The notes beneath the pieces were generated by a model. That model saw nothing but the letters and a program-made list of their open reading frames with translations, was not told the origin of the DNA and made no database searches. The position numbers and the translations under genes were made by a program. A stretch of 64,000 nucleotides of DNA from Pseudomonas graminis (lineage in GTDB: Bacteria > Pseudomonadota > Gammaproteobacteria > Pseudomonadales > Pseudomonadaceae): positions 186,001 to 250,000 of the forward strand of contig NZ_SOCR01000010.1 in assembly GCF_004364335.1 (NCBI RefSeq). The letters are read 5' to 3'. This document shows positions 9,189 through 17,804 of the stretch, piece by piece; the first letter of the stretch is position 1; every line of letters starts with the position of its first letter.

Positions 9189-10631
9189 TTATTGACCCGC
9201 GCGGCCATAGACATCTTCAAAACGAACAATATCGTCCTCACCCAGGTAATCGCCGCTCTGCACCTCAATCAGCACGAGGTCGATCACGCCCGGGTTGGTC
9301 AGGCGATGCTGATGCCCAGCACGAATAAACGTCGATTCATTGGTATTCAGCATCAGCTCCTGATCGTCGTTCACGACAATCGCCATGCCGCTGACCACGA
9401 TCCAGTGCTCGCTGCGGTGGTGGTGCATCTGCAGGGACAGCGATGCTTTGGGCTTGACCACGATGCGCTTGATTTTGAAGCGCTCGCCGTTTTCCAGGGT
9501 CGTGTAAGTACCCCATGGGCGATGCACCGTCTGGTGCAGCTGATGCAGGGTGTGGCCTGACTTCTTCAGTTGGGTGACGATGTGTTTGACGTCCTGGGCA
9601 TGATCCTTGTGCGCGATCATCAGGGCATCGGCGGTGTCGATGACCAGTAGGTCTTCCACGCCGACCAGTGCGGTCAGGCGTTCTTCGCTGTTGACGTAGT
9701 TGTTGCGCGCGCCGTGGGACAGCACTTCGCCTTCAAAGCGGTTGCCATTGGCATCGGCATTGGTCAGTTCGCTCACGGCGTTCCACGAGCCGATGTCGCT
9801 CCAGCCAATGTCGCATGGGACGGTGGCGACCTTGTCAGAGCGCTCCATCAGTGCGTAGTCAACCGAGATGTCCGGGACTTTGGCGAAGGACTCTGCGTCC
9901 AGGTTCAGGCAGCGGTAGGCGTCGCCTTTGGTCTGACGAGACAGGCTGATGGATTCGGCAGCAGCAGACAGAACGTCAGGCGCATGCTTTGCGAGTTCTT
10001 CAAGAACAGCGCCCACCTGGAAGCAGAACATGCCCGAATTCCAGAAGTAGTTACCCGCTGCCACGTAGGACTGGGCGGTTGGCAGATCTGGTTTTTCCAC
10101 AAAACGTGCGACTTTCAGGCCGCTTTCGCTCGGGATCGGCTCGCCGGCTTCGATGTACCCGAAGCCCGTTTCCGGGTACTGCGGCTTGATGCCGAACGTG
10201 ACGAGCCAACCGTTGGCGGCGAGTCGAACCGCTTTGGCGACGGCCTCGGAAAAGGCGACTTCATTCTGGATAAGGTGGTCAGCTGCAAGCACGAGCATGA
10301 ACGCTTCCGGACCGTGCGCGTCCTTCAGTTGCAACGCGGCCATGGCGACGGCTGCAGCGGTGTTGCGGCCGAAAGGCTCAAGGATGAACGCCTGAGCCGG
10401 GCCGGATTTGGCAACATGCCGGTATTCGTCTTCGGTCTTGAACAGCAGCTCTTTGTTGGTGACCGTCAGAATTTCCGAGACCCCTTCAAGCGCAGCAGCG
10501 CGCAGGAAGGTTTTCTGAATGAGGTTCTGTCCGTCGGGCAATGTCATGAACGGTTTTGGGTGGGCCTCGCGCGAGACGGGCCACAACCGGCTACCTACAC
10601 CGCCGGACAAAATTACCGGTATCAATTCCAT
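9189..10631 (-). CDS. manC: Mannose-1-phosphate guanylyltransferase / mannose-6-phosphate isomerase (bifunctional)
   Basis: This 480-residue type II enzyme converts fructose-6-P to mannose-6-P and mannose-1-P plus GTP to GDP-mannose. The N-terminal nucleotidyltransferase begins with the pyrophosphorylase signature GGVGSRLWPVSR followed by PKPF. The C-terminal cupin (about 380-465) carries the isomerase region MHHHRSEHWIVVSG. The length matches AlgA, WbpW and PslB, which cannot be told apart by eye; its place next to wzm-wzt suggests WbpW-like supply of GDP-mannose for the neighbouring polysaccharide. ATG start, with AGGA about 11 nt upstream. The gmd and rmd genes that would turn GDP-mannose into GDP-D-rhamnose are not in this window. 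Confidence 0.92.
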   Translation of the reverse strand: MELIPVILSGGVGSRLWPVSREAHPKPFMTLPDGQNLIQKTFLRAAALEGVSEILTVTNKELLFKTEDEYRHVAKSGPAQAFILEPFGRNTAAAVAMAALQLKDAHGPEAFMLVLAADHLIQNEVAFSEAVAKAVRLAANGWLVTFGIKPQYPETGFGYIEAGEPIPSESGLKVARFVEKPDLPTAQSYVAAGNYFWNSGMFCFQVGAVLEELAKHAPDVLSAAAESISLSRQTKGDAYRCLNLDAESFAKVPDISVDYALMERSDKVATVPCDIGWSDIGSWNAVSELTNADANGNRFEGEVLSHGARNNYVNSEERLTALVGVEDLLVIDTADALMIAHKDHAQDVKHIVTQLKKSGHTLHQLHQTVHRPWGTYTTLENGERFKIKRIVVKPKASLSLQMHHHRSEHWIVVSGMAIVVNDDQELMLNTNESTFIRAGHQHRLTNPGVIDLVLIEVQSGDYLGEDDIVRFEDVYGRAGQ

Positions 10632-11219
10632 ATTTCTAGATCCTTGCGCGTAGCCAGGCAGTGATGTTTGAAGTGAGGTCGGACCAGGCGCGAGGCCTCA
10701 TCCGACAAATGCGGTTAGCAGGGGACGGCTGTCGTTTTCGTGTGGCGGCCCGTGCGAAGGGCGCAAGAATATCAGAGTGGCGTCGACATGCGTGTGCCCC
10801 GAGTAGGTTTGCATGCTGTAGGACATTTCAGTCGTCGGCAGGCGTCGCTGTGGCGATCCGACAGGATCCAACTTCTTGGCTTGTGATCCGGACAACACAG
10901 CCCCTGAGCCAGCAGCGCCGGAGCGCCGCTAACATGAGGCCACTCAAGGGAGCAGGTCGTTTAAGCGAGCAACGGTAGTGGCACGCCATCCCCAATCGCT
11001 GCAATATCGAGCAGACATCAGCATTACTTGATCCGGTCAGATCTTGGGGTCAGCAGCTCGTCGGATTGAGCGCCGGGCAACGAATAACACCGGTAGCCCA
11101 GTGTCGAGATAGCAGGAAATGAATCTGAACGCGGAACGCTACGCCGGTTGACGGCTCTTATGCTGCCGGCCTTAGCCGTTGCCGCATTTCCTCGGCTTCG
11201 CAGCCCTCTATCTTTAATC
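10632..11219. other. Intergenic region without recognisable gene
   Basis: This is the divergent spacer between manC (minus) and the type I secretion operon (plus), so it should contain both promoters. No reading frame with coding character, no REP element and no convincing -35/-10 pair or operator was seen. Confidence 0.4.
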
Positions 11220-13010
11220 ATGGATTCTATGAATCGCTCACACGAAAACAACCTGCAAGCGGCGCTCAAGGCTTGTCGCGGGAGTTTCCTCTCGGTCGGG
11301 TTCTTCAGTCTTTTCGTCAATACGCTGATGCTGGTTCCCACCTTCTACATGATTCAGGTCTCGGGACGGGTGGTGCCCAGCAGCAGCACGTCCACGCTGA
11401 TCATGCTCACCCTTATTCTCACGATCCTGATGCTGACGCTCGGGTCGCTGGAGTGGGTGCGTTCGCGCATCATGGTGCGTATCAGCAACCGGCTGGATGT
11501 GCTGCTCAGTCGCGATGTCTACCGCGCCAGTTTTCGTAAAGCGCTGAACAGCGGCGGCATGGACGCCTCAGCCCAGTCCCTCAATGACCTGACATCACTG
11601 CGGCAATTTCTCACCGGTAACGGGCTGTTTGCGTTTTTCGATGCGCCGTGGCTTCCGGTGTACACCGCCGTGATGTTTCTGTTTCACCCCTGGTTTGGCT
11701 GGATGACGGTTGTCTCGGCGGTGGTGCTGGTAGCGCTGGCGTACGTCAATCATCGCTACACCGGCAGCGCGCTGGCCGAGGCCAACAAGCAAAGCCTGAC
11801 CGCCAATCTGCACACCACCAAAAGCCTGCGCAACGCTGAAGTCATCGAGTCGATGGGCATGCTTGACACCCTGATGGGTCGCTGGGCGGTTCGGCAGCGG
11901 CGGGTGCTGGTGTTGCAGTCCGGGGCCAGCGACAAGAGCGGCGTGATCACGTCCATTTCCAAGACATTCCGGGCCTGGGCGCAGTCGATGATGCTGGCGG
12001 CAGGCGCCTACCTGGTGATTACCCATGAGATTAATCCAGGCTTGATGATGGCCGGCTCCATCCTGCTGGGCCGCGCACTTGCGCCGATCGATCAGATGAT
12101 CGGCAGCTGGAAAGGCTTCGTCTCAGCGCGCGTGCAGTACCAGCGCTTGAATGAAACCCTGGACAAGCTCAACGCCGAGCCCGAGCGCATGTCGTTGCCG
12201 GATCCGGAAGGGCACCTGCAGGTCGAAAGCCTGTTCGTGGCGCCGCCGGGCGCGAAAGCGGCGGTGATCAAAAACATCAGCTTCGTGACGCCGGCCGGCA
12301 GCATCGTCGGTATCGTCGGGCCAAGCGCGGCGGGCAAATCGACGCTGGCGCGTGCGTTGCTCGGCATCTGGCCGCCACAGCATGGCGTTGTCAGGCTCGA
12401 CGGCGCGGACATCAGTGCGTGGGACAAGCAAAAGCTCGGTCCGCACCTGGGTTACCTCCCTCAGGATATCGAGCTGTTTGAAGGCAGTATCAGCGATAAC
12501 ATCGCCCGCTTCGGCAAGATCGATCCCCAGAAAGTGGTGCTCGCGGCACGCACGGCTGGCGTCCACGAGATGATCCTGCAACTCCCCGACGGTTACGACA
12601 CAGTGATTGGCAGCGAGGGCGTCAACCTGTCGGGCGGCCAGCGCCAGCGCATTGGTCTGGCGCGTGCGGTGTATGGCAGCCCTCGGTTGATCGTGCTGGA
12701 TGAGCCCAACTCCAACCTCGATGAGGTCGGTGAACGTGCGCTGGGTGTGGCGCTGCTAAAGATGAAAGAGACCGGCGCGACGGTGTTCATCATTTCCCAC
12801 CGTCCCAATGTTCTTTCGCGACTGGACCGGATCATGGTCTTGAACAGCGGTGCGATGACGATGTATGGCCCACGTGATCAGGTGATTGCCGAACTGGCTC
12901 AGCAACAGGCCAAAGCCCAAGCCCAAGCCCAGGCACAGGGCCAAGCGCAGGGTCAAAACCCGCCCCGGGTTGCGCCGGCATCGACCGGCGCCATTCAGCC
13001 CAGCGCCTGA
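11220..13010 (+). CDS. Type I secretion ABC transporter, PrtD/AprD/HasD type
   Basis: This protein of about 596 residues fuses an exporter membrane domain (about 20-300) with an ABC ATPase. Walker A is GPSAAGKST, the signature is LSGGQRQRIG and Walker B is RLIVLDEPN. There is no N-terminal C39 domain, which places it in the protease/lipase/hemophore exporter class rather than with LapB. The frame is open further upstream; ATGs at 11220 and 11229 both fit the family start and neither has a strong ribosome-binding site. The C-terminus ends in a Gln-Ala/Gln-Gly low-complexity tail encoded by a run of GCCCAA-like hexamers (about 12907-12955). It is first in an operon with a membrane fusion and an outer-membrane protein. 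No substrate gene lies beside it. Confidence 0.88.
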   Translation: MDSMNRSHENNLQAALKACRGSFLSVGFFSLFVNTLMLVPTFYMIQVSGRVVPSSSTSTLIMLTLILTILMLTLGSLEWVRSRIMVRISNRLDVLLSRDVYRASFRKALNSGGMDASAQSLNDLTSLRQFLTGNGLFAFFDAPWLPVYTAVMFLFHPWFGWMTVVSAVVLVALAYVNHRYTGSALAEANKQSLTANLHTTKSLRNAEVIESMGMLDTLMGRWAVRQRRVLVLQSGASDKSGVITSISKTFRAWAQSMMLAAGAYLVITHEINPGLMMAGSILLGRALAPIDQMIGSWKGFVSARVQYQRLNETLDKLNAEPERMSLPDPEGHLQVESLFVAPPGAKAAVIKNISFVTPAGSIVGIVGPSAAGKSTLARALLGIWPPQHGVVRLDGADISAWDKQKLGPHLGYLPQDIELFEGSISDNIARFGKIDPQKVVLAARTAGVHEMILQLPDGYDTVIGSEGVNLSGGQRQRIGLARAVYGSPRLIVLDEPNSNLDEVGERALGVALLKMKETGATVFIISHRPNVLSRLDRIMVLNSGAMTMYGPRDQVIAELAQQQAKAQAQAQAQGQAQGQNPPRVAPASTGAIQPSA

Positions 13011-13023
13011 CAGGAATTCTTGA

Positions 13024-14349
13024 ATGACCAGTAACGCGATTACCGTGCTCGACGAGCCGTCTGACGACATGCCGACTTCTGATCGCGGCATTCGCCGGGT
13101 CGGGATGACGATTGTCCTGGTGACCTTCGGCTTGTTTGGCACGTGGGCCGCTTTTGCCCCGCTGGGCAACGCCGTTTACGGTTCCGGTGTTGTCACCGTG
13201 CAGAGCTACCGCAAAACCGTCCAGCACCTTGAGGGAGGCATCGTAAAAGAGCTGCTTGCCCGTGACGGCGACACGGTGCACAAGGGCGACCCGTTGATCA
13301 TCCTTGACGATGGTCAGCTCAGTTCGGAATACGAATCCACCCGCAACCAGCTCATCACCGCCCGCGCCAAAGAGGCGCGGCTTCGTGCCGAGCGTGACGA
13401 TCAGCCGGCCATTCCGGCATTGAAAATCGACGGCGTCGAAAGTGATCGTGCCCGTGAGGCCATTGATGGCGAGGCTCAGGTGTTCAGGTCGCGGCACGAC
13501 GCGCGGCTGGGCGAAATCTCGGTGCAGAAAGAGCGCATCGGCCAGTTGAAGCAGCAAATTATCGGCCTCAACGACATGATCGCCACCAAGGTCAGTCTCG
13601 AAAAGTCCTACACCGGTGAGATCACCGAGCTGAGGGACCTGCTGCGTCAGGGCTTCGTTGACAAGCAGCGCCTGCTCGAACAGGAACGCAAGCTGGACAT
13701 GCTCAAGTCAGAGGTCGCCGACCACCAGTCGACCATCACCAAGACGCGTCTGCAGATCAACGAAACCGAGATGCAGATCGTTCAGACCAATCAGAAATTC
13801 AGCTCCGACGTAGCCAAGGACCTCAGTGACGTGCAGGCGCAGGTCTTCGATTTGCAGGAGAAAGCCAGCGCGCTCAAGGACAGGCTGTCGCGCATCGTCA
13901 TTCGCGCGCCGGAAGACGGGATGGTGCTGGACATGAAAGTGCACACCATTGGCGGGGTGGTCAGCGCGGGGACGCCGCTGCTGGACATCGTGCCGGAGTC
14001 TTCGGACCTGGTCGTGGAGGCGCATGTCTCGACCAACGACATCGACCGCATCACCCTCGGCAAGCTCACCGATATCCGCTTCAGCGCGTTCAACGCTGCG
14101 ACCACGCCGGTGATTCAGGGACAGGTCACGCGCATCTCGGCTGACCGTCTTACCGACGAGAAGACTGGCGAGGGCTATTACCTGGTGCGCGTGAAAGTCA
14201 CCGACGAAGGCATGCAGCGATTGGGCAACCGCAAACTGCAACCGGGCATGCCGGCCGAGGTGCTGATCAATGCCGGCGAACGCACGATGCTGCAGTACCT
14301 GCTCAAGCCTGCGCGCAACATGTTCGCCAAATCGATGATCGAGGAATGA
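13024..14349 (+). CDS. Type I secretion membrane fusion protein (HlyD/PrtE family)
   Basis: This 441-residue periplasmic adaptor has one N-terminal transmembrane helix (about residues 22-45), then a short lipoyl-like beta part containing HLEGGIVKELLARDGDTV. A long coiled-coil hairpin (about 110-290) and a C-terminal HlyD family region with the RIVIRAPEDGMV motif follow. It bridges the ABC transporter upstream with the outer-membrane channel downstream. The ATG is 13 nt after the ABC stop and has AGGA upstream; its stop overlaps the next start in ATGA. Confidence 0.9.
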   Translation: MTSNAITVLDEPSDDMPTSDRGIRRVGMTIVLVTFGLFGTWAAFAPLGNAVYGSGVVTVQSYRKTVQHLEGGIVKELLARDGDTVHKGDPLIILDDGQLSSEYESTRNQLITARAKEARLRAERDDQPAIPALKIDGVESDRAREAIDGEAQVFRSRHDARLGEISVQKERIGQLKQQIIGLNDMIATKVSLEKSYTGEITELRDLLRQGFVDKQRLLEQERKLDMLKSEVADHQSTITKTRLQINETEMQIVQTNQKFSSDVAKDLSDVQAQVFDLQEKASALKDRLSRIVIRAPEDGMVLDMKVHTIGGVVSAGTPLLDIVPESSDLVVEAHVSTNDIDRITLGKLTDIRFSAFNAATTPVIQGQVTRISADRLTDEKTGEGYYLVRVKVTDEGMQRLGNRKLQPGMPAEVLINAGERTMLQYLLKPARNMFAKSMIEE

Positions 14350-15758
14350 CCGTGGTCCGTATGCTTCCCGGTCTGCTTTTTGGTTTGTTTGCGTTCAGTG
14401 CCAATGCTGCGCAGCCCGCCGCTCCACAACAGGTCAGCGCTTCGACCTATTCGCTGGACCTGATGACGCTCTACAAAGAGTCGCGGCTTGAAGATCCACG
14501 CATTCTTTCGGCTTACGCCCATGCTCGGTCTGCCAGGCAGCAGGAGCGTGAAGCGTTTGGTGGGTTGCTGCCCCAGGTGTCGGCGAGCAGCAACATCAAT
14601 CGGATTCTGCGCAAGGACGAGCAGTCGCGGGATATCTACGACAACAAAAGCTATGGTCTGAACCTGAGTCAGCTCATCTACAACAAGGAGGCGTGGGAGC
14701 GGTATCAGAAGGCCAAGAGCGTCACGCTGCAGAAGAGCTCGCAGTCCGAGGACTCTCAGGCCGAAGCGACGGTTGATCTGGCCAAGCGTTATTTTGCTGC
14801 GCTGGCTGCTGATGATGCGCTGGAGCTGGTCTCGGCGGAGCGACGCGCCACCCAGGGCAGCCTCGATCGCGTCAACGCTCTGTACGCCAGGCAGATGGCC
14901 AAGGTCACCGACATGCTGGATCTCAAAGCTCGGGTCGATTTGCTGATTGCTCAGGAAATCGAAGCGCGCAATCAGGTGCGCCTGTCACGTGAAGGGTTAT
15001 CGGAAATCGTTGGCCGGCCGATCAACGATCGCTTGAGCCGGATCCGCAACGATATCGCGCTGGAAGCACCGACGCTGCCGCTGGACGCCTGGATTGCCCA
15101 GGCGCTCGACAGCAACCCGCGACTCAAAGCTTATGAAAGCAATCTGGCGGCGGCCGATGCCGCAGTGCGTGAAGGCAAGGGCGGCCATTATCCCTCGCTC
15201 AGCTTTAACCTCGGCGCTTCGCAGAGTGATGTCGGTTACGACAACACCCTGACCCCGCGCAGTGACAGCTATGTCGCAACCATCGGTTTGAAAGTGCCGA
15301 TCTACAGCGGCGGCTCGACTTCCGCGCGGGTGAGCGGGCTGTATGACGAGCAATACGCGGCCGAGCAGGATCTTGAGGGCGTTCGCCGGCAAGTGGTGAA
15401 GGAAACCACCAATGCGTACCTCACTGCTCAGTCTGCCGTGGACAAGATCCGCGCCGGGCAGAATGCGTTGTCCTCGGCCAAACAATCGAGCATCGCCGCG
15501 CAGAAAGCATTCACTTATGGCGTGGTGAACGCAGTGGATGTACTGACCGCCGTGCAGAACGAATTCAAGGCCCGTGGGGATTTGCTGAAATCCCAATACG
15601 ACTTCATCACCAACCTGTTCATCTTGAATCGCTGGGCGGGCAAGCTCTCGCAAGAGAGCGTTGCCAGCGTCAACGTGTGGCTGGGCGGGGATGATTCGGA
15701 AGCGCTGAAGGACCTGAATAATTCAGCCCCCAGTAACACCAAAGTCACCCCTAAGTAG
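14346..15758 (+). CDS. Type I secretion outer-membrane channel (TolC/PrtF family)
   Basis: This 470-residue protein has an N-terminal signal peptide (hydrophobic core LLFGLFAFSA, cleavage probably after ANA at about residue 22) and two repeated TolC-type halves of long helices with short beta strands. Translation is coupled to the membrane fusion gene by a 4-nt ATGA overlap. It completes a three-part exporter. It is more like the PrtF/AprF group that accompanies protease exporters than the LapE at 34520. The 3' end converges on a glycosyltransferase gene only 11 nt away, with no clear terminator between. Confidence 0.9.
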   Translation: MTVVRMLPGLLFGLFAFSANAAQPAAPQQVSASTYSLDLMTLYKESRLEDPRILSAYAHARSARQQEREAFGGLLPQVSASSNINRILRKDEQSRDIYDNKSYGLNLSQLIYNKEAWERYQKAKSVTLQKSSQSEDSQAEATVDLAKRYFAALAADDALELVSAERRATQGSLDRVNALYARQMAKVTDMLDLKARVDLLIAQEIEARNQVRLSREGLSEIVGRPINDRLSRIRNDIALEAPTLPLDAWIAQALDSNPRLKAYESNLAAADAAVREGKGGHYPSLSFNLGASQSDVGYDNTLTPRSDSYVATIGLKVPIYSGGSTSARVSGLYDEQYAAEQDLEGVRRQVVKETTNAYLTAQSAVDKIRAGQNALSSAKQSSIAAQKAFTYGVVNAVDVLTAVQNEFKARGDLLKSQYDFITNLFILNRWAGKLSQESVASVNVWLGGDDSEALKDLNNSAPSNTKVTPK

Positions 15759-15769
15759 CCTGCAGCCAC

Positions 15770-16930
15770 TTACGCCTTGGGGTGTGCCGCCAACACTTTG
15801 CGGTACACCGCCAGCGTCTGCCGCGCGCATTCCTGCCAAGTGAATTGACGCGCGCGTTCCAGCCCTATTTCAACCCGTTCGGTCCGGAGCGCTTCGTTAC
15901 TCAACACATCGAGCATGGCCGCCGAGATGCTCGACGCGTCGAGTGGGTCGACGCCCCAGGCTGCATTGCCGGTGACCTCTGGCAAGGACGTGGTGTTCGA
16001 TGCAATGACCGGGCACCGGGCAGCGAATGCTTCGATGACCGGCAAGCCAAACCCTTCGTACAAAGACGCGAACACCAGCGCGCTGGCGCTCTGGAGCAGT
16101 GCGAACACGTCGGATTGCGGCAGGTAGCTGAGCCAGCGCCCTTCACCTTTTGCTTCCAGCGCCTTGAGCTGTGGAATCAGATCTTCGTTGGCCCAGCCAT
16201 CACGTCCCACCACAATCAGCGGATGCTGTTTGCGTACAGATTCTGGCAATGCATTGAACGCCTCCAGCACCTTCGGCAGATTCTTGCGCGGCTGCAGCGT
16301 GCCGATGAACAGGAAAAAACCGGGTTTGAGTTGGTGCTTGTCCAGCACAGCGTCGCGGGTTTCAAGGGGGATGCGCTCGAAATACACCGGGTCCACGCCC
16401 AGCGGCGTCACGCTGATTTTCTCGGGGGCAATCCCCATGTGCGTGACCAGATCCTGCTTGCTGTGCTCGGAGATGGTGATCAAGTGATCGGCGCTGTGCA
16501 CGCTTCGCGCGAACAGCCAGCCCTTGAGGGTCTTGAGGTTTTGGCGGATCCACTCCGGATGAATCAGCGGAATGGCGTCCATGACCGTGGCAACCACGGG
16601 CACGCCGCTGAGTCTCGGGATCTGATGATCGGAGGCGTGGAGGATGTCGACATCGCGAGCGATGGTGGAGGAGTTGGGCAGCGGCAGGCTAAGCAAGCCG
16701 CTTGCCAGCACCTGAATGCGGAAATCAGCCGAGAGCGTCTTGGGTACGCCGCAGGCCAGTTCGGGGAGACTGCGGCCGAACGCATAAGGCTTGACGGTAA
16801 TGCCTGGCTCTTCGCTTTGCTTGAGCTCCTCCATCGCCTGCCAAAGAGAGCGGGTGTAAACGCCGATGCCATCCAGATGACCGGCACGTTCACATCCTGC
16901 CCAGACGGTGCAGCTCAAACCAATATCCAT
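15770..16930 (-). CDS. Glycosyltransferase family 4 (probable mannosyl/rhamnosyltransferase)
   Basis: This 386-residue GT-B enzyme has the donor-site motifs GTLQPRKNL and EGFGLPVIEAF, and an N-terminus with the glycine-rich acceptor loop HLDGIGVYTRSL. The ATG at 16930 is chosen because GGAA lies 6 nt upstream; a longer frame to 17005 exists without support. The sequence resembles the first unit of the triple glycosyltransferase at 1563-5285, including the SNTTSLPEV segment after the donor motif. It may add a sugar of the same polysaccharide (WbpY/WbpZ-like), but it stands alone on the far side of the secretion operon and is divergent from lapG. Substrate not determined. Confidence 0.82.
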   Translation of the reverse strand: MDIGLSCTVWAGCERAGHLDGIGVYTRSLWQAMEELKQSEEPGITVKPYAFGRSLPELACGVPKTLSADFRIQVLASGLLSLPLPNSSTIARDVDILHASDHQIPRLSGVPVVATVMDAIPLIHPEWIRQNLKTLKGWLFARSVHSADHLITISEHSKQDLVTHMGIAPEKISVTPLGVDPVYFERIPLETRDAVLDKHQLKPGFFLFIGTLQPRKNLPKVLEAFNALPESVRKQHPLIVVGRDGWANEDLIPQLKALEAKGEGRWLSYLPQSDVFALLQSASALVFASLYEGFGLPVIEAFAARCPVIASNTTSLPEVTGNAAWGVDPLDASSISAAMLDVLSNEALRTERVEIGLERARQFTWQECARQTLAVYRKVLAAHPKA

Positions 16931-17034
16931 ACGCGTTTCCAAACCAACCCGGTGAGTCATGAAATCAAGGGGCGCGAGCCTATCATGAGTCGCGTTTTCG
17001 GGCATTTGCTTCCGCGCATGATCTCACCGCGCCA

Positions 17035-17796
17035 TTGCGTTTCCTCCCTCAACCCCTCACCATCGCTTTCCGTTATCCATTGCCTGATGGACGAGACAAA
17101 TTGGCGACACGCCCGGCTCAAAAGCGCCCCGGATTATGGATGCTGCTGGCGCTTGCACTGACGTGCACGGCGTGTGTCGGCTATCTGAGCGCGGATTGGG
17201 ATTTTTCCCTGATCAGCCGTCGCGCCGAAGCGCTGTACGGGCCGTTGGGCGCCGGCAAGCAGCGCATCGATGCCTGGCAGAACTTGCTGGCGACCGAGAA
17301 GCAGGTCAGCGAGATGGACAAGCTCAACGTCGTGAATCTGTTCTTCAATAAGCAGATGCGCTACGCCGAAGACATCGACCTGTGGCACGAGGTCGATTAC
17401 TGGGCGACGCCGGTCGAGTCGCTGATCAAGGGCGCGGGGGATTGTGAGGATTATGCGATCGCCAAGTATTTCAGCCTTCGGCGCTTGGGCGTGCCCAGCG
17501 AGAAGCTGCTGATCACGTACGTCAAGGCCCTGCGCCTGAACCGCGCGCACATGGTGCTGACGTATTACTCGAGTCCGAACGCGATGCCGCTGGTGCTCGA
17601 CAGCTTGATCAACGACATCAAACCCGCCAGCGAACGCACGGACCTGTTGCCGGTGTATGCCTTCAACGCTGAAGGGCTGTGGCTGCCGGGCGCGCAGGGC
17701 AACAAGAAAGTGAGCGACACCAAACGTCTGTCCCGGTGGCAGGACGTGCTGAAAAAAATGTCTGCAGAAGGCTTCCCCACCGAGCCCGAGAATTAG
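17035..17796 (+). CDS. lapG: LapG periplasmic cysteine protease that releases the LapA adhesin
   Basis: This protein of about 253 residues is a bacterial transglutaminase-like cysteine protease. A single N-terminal hydrophobic export segment (LWMLLALALTCTACVGYL) is followed by the protease domain. The catalytic triad is visible: Cys137 in GDCEDYA, His172 in RAHMVLTYY and Asp189 in PLVLDS; the acidic residues around Cys137 match the calcium site of the family. It cuts the adhesin at a TAAG site near the N-terminus (here LapA 107-110) when not held by LapD. The start is uncertain: the frame is open from a TTG at 17035, and another TTG at 17101 has a better upstream GGACGAG. The stop lies 8 nt before lapD. 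Confidence 0.93.
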   Translation: MRFLPQPLTIAFRYPLPDGRDKLATRPAQKRPGLWMLLALALTCTACVGYLSADWDFSLISRRAEALYGPLGAGKQRIDAWQNLLATEKQVSEMDKLNVVNLFFNKQMRYAEDIDLWHEVDYWATPVESLIKGAGDCEDYAIAKYFSLRRLGVPSEKLLITYVKALRLNRAHMVLTYYSSPNAMPLVLDSLINDIKPASERTDLLPVYAFNAEGLWLPGAQGNKKVSDTKRLSRWQDVLKKMSAEGFPTEPEN

Positions 17797-17804
17797 GAGT
17801 ACTG

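Noticed and set aside
1563..16930. Prophage or integrative element as source of the left-hand block
   Set aside because: No integrase, tRNA junction, transposase or attachment repeat was seen; base composition looks like the rest of the window by eye.
15782..17161. Plus-strand open frame of 459 codons opposite the GT4 gene
   Set aside because: Antisense to a GT4 gene with all donor motifs; also overlaps the lapG start.
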